Origin: Cylindrotheca closterium
Lineage: Eukaryota > Bacillariophyta > Bacillariophyceae > Bacillariales > Bacillariaceae
DNA: 22,413 nt
Direction of reading: 5' to 3'
NCBI GenBank assembly: GCA_933822405.4
Contig: CAKOGP040001733.1
Coordinates: 1-22,413 of the forward strand
Part shown: positions 1 to 11,926 of the stretch, piece after piece
Numbering within the stretch: position 1 is the first letter of the stretch
Layout of the letters: every line of letters begins with the position of its first letter
Program-made: the position numbers and the translations under genes
The notes under the pieces: generated by a model
What the model was told of the DNA's origin: nothing
Seen by the model: only the letters and a program-made list of their open reading frames with translations
The model's database searches: none

Positions 1-270
1 GGGGGGGGAGTTCTTAAGAATTCTTTAAATTGGGAAAAAACCTTACAAAACCCTAAAAGGGGGCGCAAGGAAACAAGACTGCAATTAAAATTCCAAATCC
101 GATTTGCAGGAGCACCTTGACCTTGCTGTTTCCCCACTTCGCTTCTGGGTCTTCGAACACGGACGCAACCTTCTTGATATGTGTTTTTCTTTGGGTGTAT
201 TTCGAAAAGTGTTGAATTTCTCAAACTTTTCTTTGGCTAGAAAACGGGGGAAAGCTGATGGAAAAAGGGA

Positions 271-330
271 AAAATTGTTGAAAATTGTTGAAAATTGTTG
301 AAAATTCTTAAAATTCTTAAAAATTCTTTA
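271..330. repeat. 10-bp A/T-rich tandem repeat
   Basis: The 10-mer AAAATTGTTG occurs three times head to tail (271-300). It is followed by degenerate AAAATTCTTA-type units to about 330. The units are contiguous with no spacers, so this is a simple minisatellite. Confidence 0.85.
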
Positions 331-460
331 TGCGGGATTGTTTGCGGGATCGAAAATATCCGATATCAAGATTCCAGATTCCGAATTGACATGCGCGGAC
401 TGCTTGCTCGACTGAGATCGCGCGAGTTCCGCGCAAAGCATTTTGCCGGATGGGCCTGAT

Positions 461-503
461 GGTACGGGTACGTACCAGGTACAATACCGGTACAGTGTAC
501 AGT
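461..503. repeat. GTAC-rich palindromic cluster
   Basis: Several overlapping GTAC and TACAGTGTA-like palindromes are packed into about 43 bp, some 220 bp upstream of the CNOT1 start. A similar cluster lies at 21403-21449, and a shorter GTACCGGTAC sits directly upstream of the DUF493-like gene at 15082. It may be a dispersed microsatellite or a promoter-associated motif; the sequence alone does not decide. Confidence 0.6.
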
Positions 504-719
504 AAATCTCAAAAACATTACGTCTGGCCGCTCGCCCACTCACCTCTGCACATTTCGACGTGGATAGTAGTACGAAGAATTCTCATGTCCTAGTCTACTC
601 AGGTTCTCGTACGTTGAGTGTCGCAGAATCGTCATACTGCTTTCTCGTAGAATTTGATTTCCTCCCCTCCTGCCTGGCAATCCTCAGCACAAAATATATT
701 CGGTCGGTCAACATGGCCA

Positions 720-3700
720 ATGAGCGCGGGACAGAGACAGATTCAACAACAAAACAACAGTGAAATAAAACTAAAAACAGAGGCTTCAAAGCTCAATCAA
801 TCAGCGGATTCGGCCAGCGAAAGGATTTCAGAAGGGAGGGCCCGAGCGGGGGCTCTTCTCGTCCACGTTTACCAAAGAGGACCACAAGGTGGTATTTCTC
901 CTGCGAAAGTCTTATTCGAGTGGACTAGGGAATTGGTGAGTTTTTGTATTCTAACGTCTGTCCATGATGTGTGAAATGAAAAATCCACATCAATCGAAAT
1001 CACAGTGAAATGAAAAACTAATGCACTTTCCGCCAATACAGGTCAAAACGATCCAATTAGACAAAAGTCATTCATCGTCTTCGAAAGCAGCTTTCAATCT
1101 CCTTGAGTCAATCGATTTTGCAACAAGCAAGGGACCGGTCGACTGGGACGAAGATCTTGTAAACAACGTTATCCTCATATTGCAAACCCATACCGTAAGT
1201 TGGCTGTCCGCTCTGTTACCACATCTATTGCTCCATGTTCTCATACCGTAGTTTTGTTGATTCAGGCTTTTAAGAAAAACAATATAGATACATCGATCGT
1301 CGTTCGCAAACTCAAAACACCGGAAGAGGAGAAAAAGATGGATTCAAACCGGCAACTCGATTCAATCGGAGCGATATCTCCTGCTATCGGAAGTAGTGTT
1401 GCTCCCTCGAATGGTCCAGATTCATCTTCGAGCATTGCCAAAATATTACATGATATTGGACCTGCATGTACTCGAAATGCCAGAACATTTAGAGATACGC
1501 TTACGGAGATAACCTCTGGACTCACAAAGCTAAACGAACCAGCGATCGCACGTATCATTTTCTTTTTTTCGGATAAAGGCAGAGATGCAGATGGATCCAC
1601 ACTCATGGGGGTGTCATCGGGGCTATTGGGAAGCTTGATACCAGGGAGAGGGGGTGAAGCAGGAAACGACGGCTGGAATATTGTTTCGGTTGCACAAGTG
1701 CTGGAACAAGACTATGCATCTTTGGACTGGAGTGCAGTTGCTTCATGCTGGGATTTCCCTGGATTCGTTATCAACGATGCTGAGCAATTTCGGTCATTGA
1801 TAGAGCTTTACAGAGCAGGCTCAAAACGCACCCCTCCTCTTACAGCATTTACTTCACAATGGAGAAATTCGGATAGCCAATTGTCGCTCATCGAGACAAT
1901 GGCGGTTTCTCAAAATGCATACGTTTGTCCATTGAATGAAGCTGAGACAGAAGATGCTGCAACTGCGTCGCCTGGGTGTACTGGCATGGATCCAAGGTGC
2001 TTCGCATCAATGGACGTACTTCGAAGACTTTTGTTTTTGTCAGATATTCCAACGCTTTATCGCAGGGTCAGAGATCTTTTTGTAAAGGGTCTTCTCAGTT
2101 GTCCGGAAGTTTTGCTTTGCTCTCTTGTTAGGCTTCAACTTCTCGTCGCAAATACTCCCGCTCAATCAGGAAGGGAGAGCTGGACAAACGCTGGAATGCA
2201 AATCAAGACTGAGATTATGCGTGAACTCATTCCTTTGTTCTTTCGCCCAAATGCGCGTCACCGGGTCCAGAATGCGCCCGGTGCATTGCGCCGCCTCTAT
2301 GCGATTTCTCCCATTACAGTAACTGTTGCCTGTTTTGAAGCCTGGAGGAGTACGGCGTCAGAACGGCCCCAGGTATCGCTGGCTACACTGATGCATATAA
2401 TCAACATCGCTCGATTACTACCGTCACCAGCAGACGCAGTGAAGTCTCTTCTTGATGGAAGTAAGGATGCTGAATTCAGTATCGCGATAGCTTTTGTGAT
2501 GGCAGACAATGACTATCTACAGTTGAAGCCGTGGCTTGTTGAGAAACTGACCCAAAAAGCAGCTGCAGGTGTGTTTGCCGCTGCAATTTTGGGCTACATT
2601 GCGAAGACGCACGGTTCTGCAGCGCATAGAACAGCAGATGGCGATGGCAGCCCGCTCGTGAGCCTGGAGAATATTGCCATGTCGCTGCAAATATTGCAAG
2701 CTCTTGACGCCTCGATTCTTGCACAGCCATATCCTACGGCTGAAGGATCGCCGGCATCAGGAACTTCCCTCGGGGACAACTTGAAAGCTGTTGCTGATGC
2801 GTGTTTAACGGCACATCCAACTCTTCGAAGCATGCTACCAGCTCAAAATTCTTCTTCAAATGGAACCAATTCCAGAGGTGCTTCTCCTTCTCCCGGGGCT
2901 TCGGATGATGTCGAAGAAATGGCAACTGCCTACTTTCAAAAGATATACACTTCGGAGCAAAGCATTGGTGAAGTTGTTGAGATGCTAAAGAGATTCAAAA
3001 TGTCAGGGAATGCGAAAGAGAATGAAATTTTTGCGTGCATGGTACACAACTTGTTTGATGAATACAGGTTCTTTTCCAAATATCCAGAAAAAGAACTTCG
3101 CATCACGGGAATTCTATTTGGGACTTTGATTCAAGAACAACTTGTCAGCAGCATCACCCTTGGCATTGCTCTACGATATGTGCTGGAAGCTTTGAGGAAG
3201 CCCCCGTCTCCTGTTGGCACTTCATCAAGTAGTGGGAAAATGTTTCAGTTTGGAATGTTTGCATTGGAACAATTCAAGGGACGGCTTCACGAGTGGCCTC
3301 AGTACTGCTCGCACATAGTCCAGATTCCACATCTAAAGGAAGGCTATGCTGACCTTGTCTCCGAGATCGAGAGTGCAATGCTTGAAAGCCCGAACAGGGC
3401 CGCTTCACAAGGGAGCGCGCCTGCGACTAGTGCTGCTACCGCTGGATCCAGTAGTTTGACTAAAGACCAATCAACAACGGCGAGCTTCGCCTCGAGTCAA
3501 GATGGAACCCAATCACTTGGTGAAGCTGGATCTTCGCATTCTTCCACTGGGAGTGTTGATATACCTTCGTCTGTTTTGGCAGTGAATTCAAAGCCTCGTA
3601 TTGCAGAATTCGGACCGAGACTGGGCAGGGCAGTCACGGAGTTAGGAGACGACGAGCATGAACATGAAGGCCCAACCACTTCAGTTCTTGATCGCGTCCA

Positions 3701-6700
3701 GTTTTTGGTTAACAATCTTGCACCAGCCAATGTTGAGAGCAAGGCTAAAGAGCTGAAGGAAATGCTGGAGCCCGAGCATTTTGGCTGGCTGGGTCAATAC
3801 CTTGTCGTGAAAAGAATCAGTACCCAGGCCAACTTTCATTCCTTGTATCTGAGCTTTTTGGATCAACTCGGGGACTATGGAAAGGGACTTGTTGAAGCTA
3901 TCATCGAAAGCGTTTACCACAATATTGGCAAATTGCTCCGATCTCCAAAGATTACGACTTCTTCGTCTGAGCGAAGCTACTTAAAAAATCTTGGTATTTG
4001 GCTTGGACAAATTACTTTGGCAAGAAACCGTCCTATCTTGCAAATAATGCTGGATTGTAAAGAGCTGTTACTCCAGGGTTATGAAACTGGGAAGCTGATT
4101 GCTGTTGCTCCGTTTCTCGCAAAAACTCTTGAAGGTGCCAAGAACTCGGTGATCTTTAGACCTCCGAATCCGTGGCTCATGGGTCTTCTCGGTGTATTCC
4201 GCTCTGTTTACAATGTGGATGGCTTAAAGATGAACATCAAATTTGAAGTTGAGGTCCTATGCAAGAATCTTGGTATTCGACTCGAGGACATCCCTCTCAA
4301 GACAGGTGAACTCAAGAAAAGAGTTGCACCTATCAAGGAGCGCAACCCAGACTTCAATATCAAGTCGGTAGCAAAAAGCCAGTCGTCTTCAAGCCATTCC
4401 TCCTCTGTAGGCATTCTTGGTGCTGCTGACGGAAAGTCTATCGTAGGGTCCAATGGCGATTCGAAGGGAAGTGGAGATGACCAAGAGACAGTTATTCCTA
4501 ACCTCGCAGCGTACGTGACAGTGAATCCAAGTCTATCGCAATTGCTGCAGCAGTCATCACAAGGTGGCAGCTCTGCTCTATCTTCCTTGACTAGCGCTTT
4601 GTTGAAGAGGTCGGTACCTGTTGCTGTGGATCGTGCAATCAGGGAAATTATTCAGCCTGTTGTCGAACGTAGTGTGACGATTGCTTGTATCACAACGAAG
4701 GAAATTGTGACGAAGGATTTTGCCATGGAAAGCGATGAGAACAAAATGCGGAAAGCCGGACAATTCATGGTGGCAAACCTAGCTGGTAGCCTGGCTCTTG
4801 TAACCTGCCGGGAGCCTTTGCGTTCCAGTGTCTCAACACACCTAAGACAGCTTTTGACATCCAATGCTGGGGGGGCGGACAAGCTTAATGAACAAGAGCA
4901 AAATGTAATTGAGCAGTGTGTCCAGATTTGCGCAACCGATAATCTTGAACTTGGCTGTATGTTAATTGAAAAAGCAGCAACTGAGAAAGCTGTAAGAGAC
5001 GTCGACGAAGATTTAGGACAGTCTTTGAATGCGAGGCGGAAACATCGTGAGCAAACTGGTCAACCGTTTTATGACATGTCAATATTTGGAAATGGCAGCC
5101 AAAGGTACCCTTCAGCTTTGCCAGAACAACTTCGCCCAAAACCAGGAGGGCTCAGAGCGGAGCATTTCCAGCTCTACGACAGCTTCCAACGCACAGTCCG
5201 TCAAAATCCAGCTCCTGGAGTAGTCGGGAACTCGGGAGGCGTCGCGGCAGGTGCTGTTGGACCAAATCTAGGATCAGATTCTGAAGGTGGTACATGTCAA
5301 AAATCAGGTTCAGGAACACAACTTGGTATTGATGCATTATCTGTAGTTGCGGCGAAACTAGATAGTGCTGTGACCGCGCTTTTGGCTGCAGCTGGCCCTA
5401 GAGCTCCTGAGGTGAAATTGCCCATGTTGCCACCTGATCATCAAATTCGCCAGCTCCTTGCAGCAGTGAAGCAGATTCTCCCTAACCTCAGCCCTACAGG
5501 GGCGATGACAAGGAACCTCACGGCTGGGGAACAAGAAGCCGCGCTCGGGTTTTCCCAGGGCATTTTCAAGCGGTTATACGAATTGAGCCTTAGCGAACCG
5601 TTGCGTCTTGAAGCTCTCGTTGCACTCTTGGAAAACATCAACGTAGCTTGTCCAAAACTTGGAAAAGATATTGGAACTTGGGCAACCTACGCACCAACAA
5701 ATTCTGAAGGTCAGAGACGCTTGCACAGGACTGTACTCCTACTTCTCATTAGAAGTCGCCTATTGGCTGTTCATGACCTAGATGGCTTCCTTGCTGCGCG
5801 TGCAGACAATGGCAGAAACCACATCTGGGTCGAGTTTTCTCTTCTCTTCATAAGGACTGCATTTATGGAAAGAATTTCTATGCCAACCGATTTTCCAAAG
5901 TTGATGGACCTGATGACTCGAATTGCGGAAGGCCGTAGTCAAGCAAGCGCCCAAATCATGCAGACATACCGAAAGCCAATCCTTCGAATGCTCGAGGAAA
6001 CCCGTGGGTTAGGCAACGGGGATATTGCATCAACTGCCCGTCCGAAGCAAGCGTCCCAGAGTCAAAGAAAAGCTGCTGCAGTTTCGTTGAATGAAAGCAG
6101 CAGTCTTTCATCTGAATCACTTGCGATCATGGCTGGAGCATCAAAGAAGGTAGCCGAGACAACCCAAGGATTCCTTAGGAATGATCCCGCAAGTGCAAAG
6201 CAACAGGTCACAACTCTTTTGGACAACTGGATTCGTGTGTACAGCGAGGCCGCTGGGAACGAAAAAGTCAATATTCAATTTCTTCAGTACTTACAACAGA
6301 GTGGAATCGGGAAGGTCGAAGAACAAACAGAACGATTCCTTCGACTTTCTGTGCTTCTTGTTGTAGAGGCAGTCACGAAGAGTGCGACCAGCAGCGAAAA
6401 GGGTGCAAGAGTGCTCAATTACACTGTTATGGATGTGTACTGTAAGCTATTGGTCGTCTTGTTCAAGCAACCAAACCTGGGAAATGAAAGAAACGATTCT
6501 CAGCGCTTGAATATGCTCAACAAAATTTTGGGTGTGATTGTCCGTTGCATGATGTTCGATGCAGAGGCTGCAAGAAACAACAGCTCGAGAGTTTGGGATC
6601 AGCGACCTTGGTACCGGCTGCTTCTCAATCTTTTGATTGACATCAACACGCCAGATCCTGCCCTTGAGCCAATCAAACTCGGTGTTCTTTCTGTTTTTGG

Positions 6701-7824
6701 CGCTGCGTTACATGTCTGCCAGCCATTGGCGCTTCCGGGTATGTACTTGCTGCTCTGCTATGTATCATAGTTGCCTATCAATTGCTGACGATCCCCTTTT
6801 TGTAGGATTTGCTTTCTCCTGGTTCGAGCTCATTTCACATCGACACTTTCTTCCCAATCTCCTTTTAATCGAAGGCAAGAAAGGATGGAACACTGCTCAC
6901 CAACTTCTTATCGACTACTTCTTGTTCCTTGAACCTCATCTCTCGAAGGGGGGTGAAATGACGCCACCAGTGAAAAAGTTGTACGAGGGAACTTTACGAG
7001 TATTGTTGGTTTTGCTCCACGATTTTTCTTCATTCTTGGCTGCATATCATTTGTCCCTCTGCAATGTCATCCCCGAGTCTTGCGTACAATTGAGAAACCT
7101 GGTCCTCTCAGCAAGTCCAAAAGGAATGCTCCCGCCTGATCCATTCACTCCAAACTTGAAAATAGACCTGCTGCCTGAAATTTCCCAAAGTCCTGTTGTT
7201 CTCTCGAATGTGCTTGGACCGATTGAAGGATCTAGGAACCATCTGGATGCATACTTGAAAGACAGCCAGAGAAATAGAAACTTCCTTTCTGAGCTTCCTT
7301 CAATCCTGTACAAAAGTGGCACAAAAGAGGTCGACCCTCCGAAAGTCAATTCTTTGGTCTTGTACATAGGCATGCATGCTCTCGCGCGCCTACAGAGTGC
7401 TCAGATTTCGATGGCTCGCATTTCTACACCGGAGATGGATGTGGTGCAAAAGCTGATGGAGTTAGACGATCATGGAAGATATATCTGTTTGAACGCGATT
7501 GCAAACCAGCTTCGCTATCCGTCGAGTCACACTCACTATTTCTCCTGTGTAATGTTGTATCTGTTCAGTGAGTCGACGAATGTTGCTGTGAAGGAGCAAG
7601 TCACCAGGGTACTTTTAGAGAGATTGATCCTCCACAGACCCCATCCTTGGGGTCTATTGGTAACATTCATCGAGCTTATCAAGAATCAAGCATACGGATT
7701 CTGGAACTATCCTTTTACACGTTGTGCAACAGAAATCGAGCGCGTATTTGAGTCAGTCGGTCGCTCGATTCTTCCGCCAGGCTCGACTCCGCAGTCACAA
7801 CAAACAGTCGGCGGGGATGAATAG
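720..7824 (+). CDS. CNOT1: CCR4-NOT transcription complex subunit 1 (NOT1/CNOT1)
   Basis: Scaffold of the CCR4-NOT deadenylase, which shortens mRNA poly(A) tails in the cytoplasm. Exons read as 720-935, 1042-1194, 1266-6738 and 6806-7824. Introns are GT-AG, of 106, 71 and 67 bp, in phases 0, 0 and 1. The product is 2286 aa (human about 2376). Domains by family resemblance: N-terminal HEAT region; a TTP-binding-like helical domain near residues 670-800 (FDEYRFFSKYPEKEL; LRYVLEALRKP); MIF4G/CAF1-binding domain near 930-1145 (YLKNLGIWLGQITLARNRP); DUF3819/CAF40-binding region near 1238-1390; and the C-terminal NOT1 domain from about 1840 to the end, the most conserved part (YKGTLRVLLVLLHDF-like, IANQLRYPSSHTHYFSC, HPWGLLVTFIELIKN). 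The last intron is fixed by restoring continuity from LALPG to FAFSWFELISHR. The start is less certain: ATG 720 is in frame, but an out-of-frame ATG at 713 has the better context. Confidence 0.97.
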
Positions 7825-8381
7825 GTATCAGGTGACAAGCATAAAAATACAGCTAGTCAGTGGTTTTTTTTATCTTTTAAGGTGATAAACATGCGAATTC
7901 AGCTAGATAATGATTTAACTGAGAAGTTCAAACTTACAGTATGTACCGGTATAGTTGTCAACCTTCACAGCCATTCCCATTGGTGTGCGTTCCCTTCGTC
8001 AATGAAGAAGAATTTGAAGTTGCAAGTCGTACCACGATTCTTTCAAGAGTGGGCAAGACAAGCTTCTGGTTCCAAAGCATCTCGTCTTCTAATTATGTAC
8101 TCGCGAGAGCAAATTCGCAACGTAAATGAGAGAACTGCAACATCTTGTACCTTGATGCTTACATTTCCCCAAGGAGCTGTCTTGTCACCCCCATCTTTCC
8201 AATAACTACGAGATTTCAATGAATAAATGTTATGAAAAATTCGCTATGGATGGATCTAGATTGCCGCTATGCTTACATTCCAGGTGATGGAAAGTACAAT
8301 GTGGTAATGACCTTCGCTCTGCAAAACTCATTCAATGAATCCTATAAAACACTACAAGATTTATCCAACCTTTATTCGAGC
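7825..8381. other. Intergenic region between convergent CNOT1 and acyl-CoA dehydrogenase
   Basis: This should contain the 3' UTRs of both convergent genes. Short open frames have no recognisable domain. One weak imperfect direct repeat of about 30 bp is visible (near 7829-7859 and 7878-7908, sharing AGGTGA..A..CAT and TTCAGCTAG-like blocks). Otherwise I see nothing. Confidence 0.6.
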
Positions 8382-9778
8382 TCAATAACTCGATTTGTAC
8401 TCCTTCAAGACATCATTCGAGATAACAAGATGCTGGACCTCGGACGTTCCCTCATAGATTTCTGTAATTCTTGCATCTCGATAATGACGCTCTGCAGGCA
8501 TTTCTGTGACGTAACCCATACCACCCAGGATTTGAATCGACTGATGAGCACACATGGTAGCAGCTTCACTGGCTGCTAGCTTCGCCATCGCAGCCTCTCT
8601 CGTGTAGTTTTCGCCGGCGTCTTTCATTTGAGCTGCTCTCCATGTCAACAGACGGGCAGAATCTCTAGCTAGGACCATTTCGCTGATCTTGTGCTGAATC
8701 ATCTGAAAGTTGGCAATGGGTTTGCCAAAAGCGGTGCGCTCAAGTGCATAGTTCACTGCACAGTCGATAGCTGCCGATGCGATTCCCAAACCTTGTCCAG
8801 CGACTCCAATTCTACCACCGTCGAGTGTTTGCATGGCGATCTTGAAACCTTGGCCTTCTTCACCAAGGAGATTATCTCCTGAGATTCGAACATTTTCCAT
8901 GATCAAGTTTGCAGTTGACGACGCACGGATTCCAAGTTTGTCCTCTTTGGCACCCAAGCTAAAGCCCTCTGCATCGTTGGGGACAATGAACGCAGAGATT
9001 CCTTTGTGTCTGTTGCAAGCAAATCTGATATTAGATAATGAAGACAGAGCTACGAGTTGGAAGAAAACGAGGACTTACTTGAGACTCTTGTCAGTGGTGG
9101 CGAAAACAACTGCCGCGCTAGCTTCGTAGGCATTCGTAATCCAAGCCTTTGTTCCATTGATAATCCAGTCGTCTCCATCTCTAGTGGCAGTTGTCGTTGC
9201 GGCACCAGCATCGCTACCATTGCCCGGCTCTGACAATCCAAAACAACCAATCTGAAGTGATTCAGATCCACCGGCAAAGGGAGTCACCCATTTCTCATGC
9301 TGCTCTGGAGTCCCAAACTCTACAACTGGATACAAATACAGGCTATTGTGGGCCGAGCAGATGACGCCAGTACTTGCGCAACCACGGGAGATCTCTTCCA
9401 TTACAATGGCATAACTAAAAACGTCCGATAGCGAAGAAATCATGTCAGTGCTGTTTATGGAGATGCAAACGCGAACCACTATGACATGCAAAGAGCCTAC
9501 CTTAAGGCATCCAATCCTACACCTCCCATTGATTCAGGCACATTGATTCCCATCAATCCGAGTTCTGCGAGTTGAGCAATCGCATCTGTTGGGAACTCGT
9601 GCTTCTTATCCCATTCTCCTGCGTTGGGAGCAAGTTCTTCATCAGCAAACTTTCGGCACATGTCATAGATCATTTTGTGCTCTTCAGGAAGCTGAGAATG
9701 TGTGGTGATAGATCGGCAACCATATCGTGCAGTCAATGCCACACGGCGGGTAAGGTTGGTGCTGAGTCGAGAGAACAT
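8382..9778 (-). CDS. ACADS: Short-chain acyl-CoA dehydrogenase, mitochondrial
   Basis: FAD enzyme making the trans-2,3 double bond in short acyl-CoAs during mitochondrial beta-oxidation, passing electrons to ETF. On the minus strand exons are 9778-9501, 9414-9079 and 9009-8382. Introns are 9415-9500 (86 bp) and 9010-9078 (69 bp), both GT-AG. The spliced product is 413 aa, close to human ACADS (412). The first about 30 residues are Arg/Ser/Thr-rich without acids ([11 protein letters not shown]), typical of a mitochondrial presequence. Family signatures follow in order: [32 protein letters not shown] (flavin/substrate region), [44 protein letters not shown] and IYEGTSE. The Glu of YEGTSE (residue 391) is the expected catalytic base and is present. 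Junctions are supported by recovery of DALSYAIV and [16 protein letters not shown] 9778 is the first in-frame ATG; the frame runs upstream only through a TTG. A branched-chain or isovaleryl specificity is possible but the sequence fits ACADS best. Confidence 0.97.
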
Positions 9779-10297
9779 TTCTTTTTCCTGTTTCAACGAG
9801 AAGAGATTTTATATTGTTGCTGTTGCGCTTTTTGTCGCTGTTATTGCTGCTGCTTACTGTATGTTGCTGTTCCTATCGGGTTTGCGGTTTTCCTGCTCGT
9901 TTGTTGCTACCGTTGTTTGGCTAATACCACGATACCGAACTGAAGATTTTTGGAGAAACCGTTCTTCGCTTTTCTCTTGCTTGGCGAAGATGCGAGATGC
10001 GATGCGAGGTGTCAACCTTGGATGACGATCCGTGAAACACTTGAGTCCCACATCTTGGCTGTCTCTGCAAGACGGGGTAACTTTTTGAAATAGGTGACAT
10101 GCGGACAGGCGGTGTCACGGATTTCAGCGGGATCTTCTGTCGATTCCCGCTTGAACTGCTTGTCCAGCCGTTAAATTCTAGCGATGACATTTGCAACAAT
10201 AGACCTCGCAAGCAAACACTCGCCAGTTTATATCCGGCGCTGGCCAACGGAGCAATGATCGCAAGTCGAGTCCATATGTAGCCTTTGTTGCCACACT
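9779..10297. other. Upstream region of acyl-CoA dehydrogenase
   Basis: The 5' leader on the minus strand (about 9797-9870) is rich in CAGCAA/CAGCAG-like units, seen on the plus strand as repeated TTGCTG. A short run of GATGCGA units lies near 9988-10010. Open frames on both strands lack ATG starts or recognisable domains, so I call no gene here. Confidence 0.5.
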
Positions 10298-10463
10298 AGC
10301 TTCCGATTCAGAAATAGAGATCCTGTTTCTGAACGGTTCAGAAATAGAACTACCATTTCTGGGACGGCCGGGAAAATCAACATTTACTCTTAAGAATTGT
10401 ATGCTAAATTTCTATTTCACGGCCGTTCCTGAACCATTCAGAAACCAGCTTCCGATTCAGAAA
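10298..10463. repeat. Palindrome-containing repeat cluster, copy A
   Basis: A 17-bp direct repeat (AGCTTCCGATTCAGAAA) brackets this segment at 10298-10314 and 10447-10463. Inside is the 19-bp palindrome TTTCTGAACGGTTCAGAAA (10326-10344) and diverged inverted pieces around CGGCCG (about 10365-10440). The same motif family returns at 10816-10890, so this is a dispersed repeat family. It may be a small miniature element; target-site duplications are not clear. Confidence 0.75.
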
Positions 10464-10815
10464 CATCTACCCCAAGTCTTCCCCAAATATAACCTATCTC
10501 TAGTTCTTTGACCATGAGAATTGAAATTTCCGAAGAAGCCTTCTCTTCCAGTTCAGATCTGATTTCACTCACAATCCGAACAAAAAACTACGAACTGATG
10601 GCGGATAGCACTATGAACTAACAAAATAGCAATAAAATCGTAATACTGATGCATGGGTTACTATGGTATTCGATAGATCAATATCGATACAGGAGCTGAC
10701 TACCTAGCCACAGAAGCTCCTGTACTAGGGGCAAAGCTATTGTACAATATTCATCTTTCACTTCTGACTGTCGGCTCAACCACTCCCCCAATTTCATTCC
10801 CCCCCCCTGTCCAAG

Positions 10816-10900
10816 ATTCCGATTCAGAAATGGAAATTCTATTTCTGAACGGTTCAGAAATGGAAATTCCATTTCTGAACGGTTCAGAAATAGAAATACA
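10816..10900. repeat. Palindrome-containing 30-bp tandem repeat, copy B
   Basis: Two full 30-bp units (10825-10854 and 10855-10884) and a partial third are tandem. Each contains the palindrome TTTCTGAACGGTTCAGAAA (10842-10860, 10872-10890), which is identical to that in copy A. The period is a multiple of three, so both strands read through as repeated ten-residue peptides (for example FLNGSEMEIP). I take that as a by-product of the repeat, not evidence of coding. Confidence 0.85.
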
Positions 10901-10975
10901 CATTCGTGGATTCCAGATTCCATATCCGTTTTGTTAGTGCTCGCACAGCCACTTTGAATCGTGAGCAAATTTGTG

Positions 10976-11047
10976 CGCCCGAAATCTGTCCGTTTGGATT
11001 GGTTTGAGAATTTGTTTTTTAAGCTAAATATTTTTTATGTGTCCGTT
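10976..11047. repeat. Left inverted terminus of the transposon-like element
   Basis: Begins CGCCCGAAATC and holds two TGTCCGTT motifs 53 bp apart, separated by an A/T-rich spacer with AAGCTAAATA (11021-11030). The first 20 bp and the AAGCTAAATA block recur in the same order at 21473-21516. Confidence 0.65.
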
Positions 11048-11064
11048 GAAATGCTCTTCGACTT

Positions 11065-11176
11065 TGACGCGGGATGTTTCTTTTGACGCGCGTTAGTTTG
11101 ACGCAGAGTTGCGTAAGTTTAACGCCAACTGACGCGGGTTGCGTCAATTTAACGCGGGGTTGCGTGTCTTCGACGC
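11065..11176. repeat. Left TGACGC array
   Basis: Exact TGACGC at 11065, 11084, 11099 and 11130, and GCGTCA at 11141. Variants (TAACGC, CGACGC) lie between them. Many copies are followed by GGG or preceded by TTT, giving the recurring TTTGACGCGGG. Confidence 0.85.
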
Positions 11177-11179
11177 GGG

Positions 11180-11920
11180 ACTAAACCCGCTTACTGGTAT
11201 CAGTTTCAAAAAAGATTGGAGTATGTGAATGAATGAGAGTTTGAGTTCCCACTCTCATTCCAATGAGAGTTGCCCATTTCTTGATCAATGGAACTGATGG
11301 AAATCGACAAAGCTTGGGCACATAATGGCGATGATGCTATTGTTCAAGCAAGACACAACGACCTTATCAATGAGTTTGAAGCCCTTGATGAAATTAGTAA
11401 CCAACAGATACCACTGTCTTGCTCATCAAAGGAATCCCCCAGATATAGTACTGCTCAAAAATCTTGTAGAGAACATATTTGAGAACGGATTTGGCAATAT
11501 TGGGACTGATCTTTCTTTCATAGGCATACTTGGCCAGGGATCTGGCAATGTCTCCCATTCGTCCTTTCAGGAGGATCTTTCTGCTCTCCTTGTCTCAATT
11601 GTTTAGGAATTTATTGCATCCAGAATTCTTGTTGAACACCAAAGAACGAGCTAGTATGTGTTTTTTGTAAGATGAAAAAGTTCCAATCATTGCAAGGTAT
11701 TTGGATCCATAACTATGATAAGCATACGCTTGCGATAGGTGCTGTCCTCCTGCTGGTATCAATCCAAATTGGTTTAGCCGAGCTTGGAACTGTGAAATTT
11801 TGGGATATGAAGCCAAGTACTTCTGAGAAACGAATCCAGAACTGTAGCCCATAGCATAATGAAGTAGCTGACGTCAGAGCCTGTACTGTGCTCTTATAAC
11901 ATTGTGTTTCTGGCCTCCCT
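11180..11920. other. Core of the transposon-like element, no recognised gene
   Basis: A hairpin with arms AATGAGAGT (11232-11240) and ACTCTCATT (11251-11259) has a third copy of the arm at 11262-11270. Open frames of 60-93 codons occur on both strands, one with an ATG at 11288. None shows a recognisable transposase, nuclease or other domain. A perfect TGACGTCA lies at 11869-11876. Confidence 0.5.
11869..11876. promoter_or_regulatory. Perfect cAMP-response-element-like palindrome (TGACGTCA)
   Basis: The 8-bp palindrome TGACGTCA is the consensus CRE bound by bZIP factors in many eukaryotes. It lies 50 bp before the right TGACGC array and about 450 bp upstream of the MATE start codon. Function is inferred from the motif and position only. 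Confidence 0.35.
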
Positions 11921-11926
11921 TGAGTT

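Larger units (their letters stand above)
1..719. other. Intergenic region upstream of CNOT1
   Basis: No convincing gene is visible here. Short open frames on both strands have no recognisable domain. The stretch holds an A/T-rich 10-bp tandem repeat (271-330) and a GTAC-rich palindromic cluster (461-503), listed separately. The promoter and 5' UTR of the CNOT1 gene should lie in about 500-719, but I see no clear TATA or initiator element that I would defend. Confidence 0.5.

Noticed and set aside
271..330. CRISPR-like short repeat array
   Set aside because: The units are contiguous 10-mers with no spacers, in a eukaryotic context.
8232..9129. Plus-strand open frames opposite the acyl-CoA dehydrogenase
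   Set aside because: They lie antisense to well-conserved coding sequence and show no family resemblance.
9921..10247. Minus-strand 108-codon frame upstream of the acyl-CoA dehydrogenase
   Set aside because: It starts at TTG, has no recognised domain, and overlaps frames of similar length on the other strand.
10678..10968. Repetitive protein with FLNRSEMEFP or FLNGSEMEIP units
   Set aside because: The 30-bp palindromic DNA repeat explains the peptide repeat on both strands, and no domain or flanking gene structure supports coding.
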